Positions 63,001 to 64,000 of a stretch of DNA of 64,000 nt are shown piece after piece. A program made the translations under genes and the position numbers. Each line of letters opens with the position of its first letter. Position 1 is the stretch's first letter. This stretch comes from Mucilaginibacter geliditolerans. GTDB lineage: Bacteria; Bacteroidota; Bacteroidia; Sphingobacteriales; Sphingobacteriaceae. The notes below the pieces were generated by a model that was not told where the DNA came from, did not search any database, and saw nothing but the letters and a program-made list of their open reading frames with translations. Where the stretch lies: the NCBI RefSeq assembly GCF_014200495.1, contig NZ_JACHBY010000002.1, positions 930,001 through 994,000 on the forward strand, given 5' to 3'.

Positions 63001-63145
63001 CGGTTGTGGTAACTGTACCTGAAATTTGTACAGATTGGGCTTTGGCAGTGGTAAAAGCCAATGATAAAAAGAGAATGGCCATAGCAATACACCTTATTGG
63101 CAGTGATATGTAGTCTCTCAAAGTTTGTGTAAATTTTTTTTTCAT
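60068..63145 (-). CDS. SusC/RagA TonB-dependent outer-membrane transporter (no STN domain)
   Basis: A 1025-residue importer. The leader ends FTTAKAQ at about residue 36. A carboxypeptidase-regulatory-like domain (ISGTVTTTDAEVLPGVAVTE), a plug (DEVVVVGYGSKNKSTFAG and the TonB-family IRIRGTNSINADSEPLYVIDG) and the barrel follow, ending LGAKLTF. Unlike the other two SusC proteins it lacks an STN domain, and no ECF sigma or FecR gene is near, so it is not under transmembrane sigma control. It pairs with the SusD gene 19 bases downstream. Confidence 0.96.
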   Translation of the reverse strand: MKKKFTQTLRDYISLPIRCIAMAILFLSLAFTTAKAQSVQISGTVTTTDAEVLPGVAVTETGTTNGTVTGVNGQFQIEAHSNSILVFHFIGYLNQQVKVTDAKKITVVMQKDAKALDEVVVVGYGSKNKSTFAGSAVTLNAEDLNKSSLSVANMLTGKAAGVQVTQNNGTPGAPLTIRIRGTNSINADSEPLYVIDGFPTNDGIGFTISPDDIASISILKDAASTAIYGARGANGVILVTTKSGKNKKGFITLNSSLGYQKVINRYDLAGPYQNATRLNTLFVAEGSTAPYSQSRLDSLKAGLLGTDWQSQLFRLAKIEDNTLSFTGGSAFTSVYASLDYLNQEGVVIDSRYQRVGARVNVDQKIGNKFTMSARVFGYYGDQNDLPLAPSTINGFLKQVLKANPASTFGADNIQLDAQNPLHFIAATDRGNTNYRTNAYFSFRYEPVKNLVIQSDQGTDLNSSKILYFAPSTVPAGVASNGLATVTNIDETELIFNPTATYSYKWKEHNFKLLAGYNQQTYIYNEDDLTATNFSSNELGYNNLGTAQQFSAASGKSEIKRKSWFGRIDYDYKSRYIFTGTYRIDGSSVFGANDKLGYFPSGAFAWRFDHEDAIENLNLFSTGKLRVSYGVTGNDRINSGLTAVNFASDNTTKYTLDGVAQVSGIAINNLANPNLKWEQTASLDVGLDVGFFKDRLILETDYYNKQTTNLLLDRSIAPSTGFQAQFGNDGSVENKGFEFTLQTVNIDGAFKWSSTLTFSYNKNKVLSLGSNNSDIYVGSLKPDGAADFESPFILRVGQPIDAIYGYEYAGIVQENDPVLKTTQKNSTPGEPKFVDVNHDGIIDANDRVILGTGIPDAFYGFTNTFSYKHFQLDILTQAQTGGKLLNLQKEDLEYPLSQGNTLATVPSQVWSPTNTSGTLPSTGFYGNPYGGWVNSKYVESSDYIRIKNVNLSYTFPVSMVKHIGLAGLNIFVNAQNLFTFTKYTGLDPEVGNLVDATQQNQNGGRGIDFNAYPVTRMYLLGAKLTF

Positions 63146-63234
63146 ATAGTTTGTTTTGAGTATAGTTTAATTAATAGCGCGTTATTTACAGTTAACCGCC
63201 CTCTATTCGGGTTTCTTTATTAGCCATTACCCTA

Positions 63235-64000
63235 TTATTTTACATCATTAGGTTCGTGAAAAGGTGTTATTTTCACCCAGTCCACATACATATAATCACT
63301 TATAAAATCTGCTTTCTTAATCCAGTTAGGGAACCATATGCCCACATTAAAATTACTGGCATGGGTGGGTATATGCTCATATGAGGTGTACATCAACTTG
63401 TTATCATAATAATATTCAATACGTGGTTTTTCACCATTGCCGCCGGTATGCCAATCAAAGCGATATAGATGAAATTGCCCATCTATCTGGTTTCCAAAGT
63501 ACATGTCCTTAGTATAGTATTGATCTTCATGCACACCTGTCCAGTTAGTTAACAGGCCATAATGCAGATCAGAGCTATCCGGTGCATATGGCGGTTTATT
63601 ATGACCCGGGAATTCAAAATCAATTTCATGGTTATAATCATCGTTTTCATTATAATAGGTCCAGAAAGCAGACAACGCGCCCGGGCGCGGGCAAAGCTTT
63701 GCTTTTACCTCAAAACTACCGGAGGCAAATCTTTGTATAGTAGTAATGGCGCCGCCAACTTTGGTATTTTGCCCATGCCCTTTAACCGGGCCACTATAAT
63801 AATCACCTAAAGCACGGATTTTCAAGTGTCCGTTTTTAACGATAACATTTTCAGGCACAACGCCACCTTGTGTTCCCTTAGCGGGATTCTCTCCCCATTT
63901 GGTATCATTTATATGCCATATAGTGGTATCTACTGATGATTTAAAATCGTCATAAAATACCTGTGCATGAGTGACAGATGATAAAGAAAGAAATGTAACT
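63235..64000 (-). CDS. GH16 family hydrolase, partial (5' end beyond window)
   Basis: The frame is open from the stop at 63235 to the right edge, giving 255 codons with the start missing. The first visible residues (VTFLSLSSVTHAQ) are the end of a signal peptide, so little is lost. A jelly-roll follows with the GH16 signature HEIDFEFPG, in which the first Glu is the nucleophile and the second the acid/base. WKP-type aromatic strands such as RFDWHTGGNGEKPRIEYYYD and the terminal YVDWVKITPF are typical. It is upstream of susC by 89 bases on the same strand and probably belongs to the same locus. Confidence 0.9.
   Translation of the reverse strand, partial: VTFLSLSSVTHAQVFYDDFKSSVDTTIWHINDTKWGENPAKGTQGGVVPENVIVKNGHLKIRALGDYYSGPVKGHGQNTKVGGAITTIQRFASGSFEVKAKLCPRPGALSAFWTYYNENDDYNHEIDFEFPGHNKPPYAPDSSDLHYGLLTNWTGVHEDQYYTKDMYFGNQIDGQFHLYRFDWHTGGNGEKPRIEYYYDNKLMYTSYEHIPTHASNFNVGIWFPNWIKKADFISDYMYVDWVKITPFHEPNDVK

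Noticed and set aside
1..64000. CRISPR arrays, prophage, complete insertion sequences, tRNA or rRNA genes
   Set aside because: I looked for regular repeat-spacer patterns, transposase or integrase motifs, and tRNA or rRNA signatures and saw none.

Overview
The window looks like a chromosomal piece of a glycan-degrading Bacteroidota, most likely a Sphingobacteriaceae member of the Mucilaginibacter or Pedobacter type. Three SusC/SusD outer-membrane uptake pairs, two of them behind an ECF sigma factor and a FecR anti-sigma factor, support this. So do sulfatases, GH16, GH20, GH39 and GH99-like enzymes, Bacteroidota-type lipoproteins, almost no Shine-Dalgarno sites and several TAnnTTTG-type -7 boxes. 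The genus is inferred from protein style, not from a marker gene. No tRNA, rRNA, complete insertion sequence, prophage or CRISPR array was seen.

Layout. 1-1017 is the start of an MFS exporter that runs off the left edge. 1126-16 kb is a glycan locus: two exported sulfatases, a VOC protein, SusD, SusC, FecR and ECF sigma (transcribed leftwards), and a GH20 hexosaminidase. The same CAAACGTTTG palindrome stands before the sulfatases and before GH20. 16-21.6 kb is a housekeeping and stress block: Bcr/CflA exporter, AraC regulator, HxlR regulator divergent from a quinone reductase, a cold-shock gene cluster and a small winged-helix protein. 21.6-24.3 kb holds an AraC regulator followed by a GH39-like enzyme.

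24.6-31.5 kb is the most unusual part. Thioredoxin, ApbE flavin transferase, a Cys-tailed DUF4266 lipoprotein and a DUF3570 outer-membrane protein form a tight rightward operon. Facing it are YceI, an unlisted 28-residue membrane peptide, a b561-type cytochrome and a VIT-type metal transporter. An OmpR-type response regulator and a histidine kinase close the block. I infer a two-component-controlled extracytoplasmic redox system built on covalent flavin and thiol chemistry.

31.5-38.7 kb is one leftward operon of two ABC systems with its own YtrA-like GntR repressor, a DUF2807-like protein and a permease fused to an M1-peptidase-like domain whose zinc motif is lost. A palindrome over the predicted transcription start is the likely operator. 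38.9-47.5 kb is the second polysaccharide locus: ECF sigma, FecR, SusC, SusD and a GH99-like enzyme. 47.7-53.4 kb is the glycerol regulon: porin, glpF, glpK and glpD, divergent from a DeoR-type regulator across repeated CGAAAC half-sites. 53.8-64 kb is the third glycan locus, read leftwards: a GH16 enzyme cut by the right edge, SusC, SusD, an arylsulfotransferase-like lipoprotein, a ChrA-family transporter, a PAPS-type sulfotransferase and a second GH16 lipoprotein. The sulfotransferase-ChrA-sulfotransferase trio is overlapped and unusual for such a locus.
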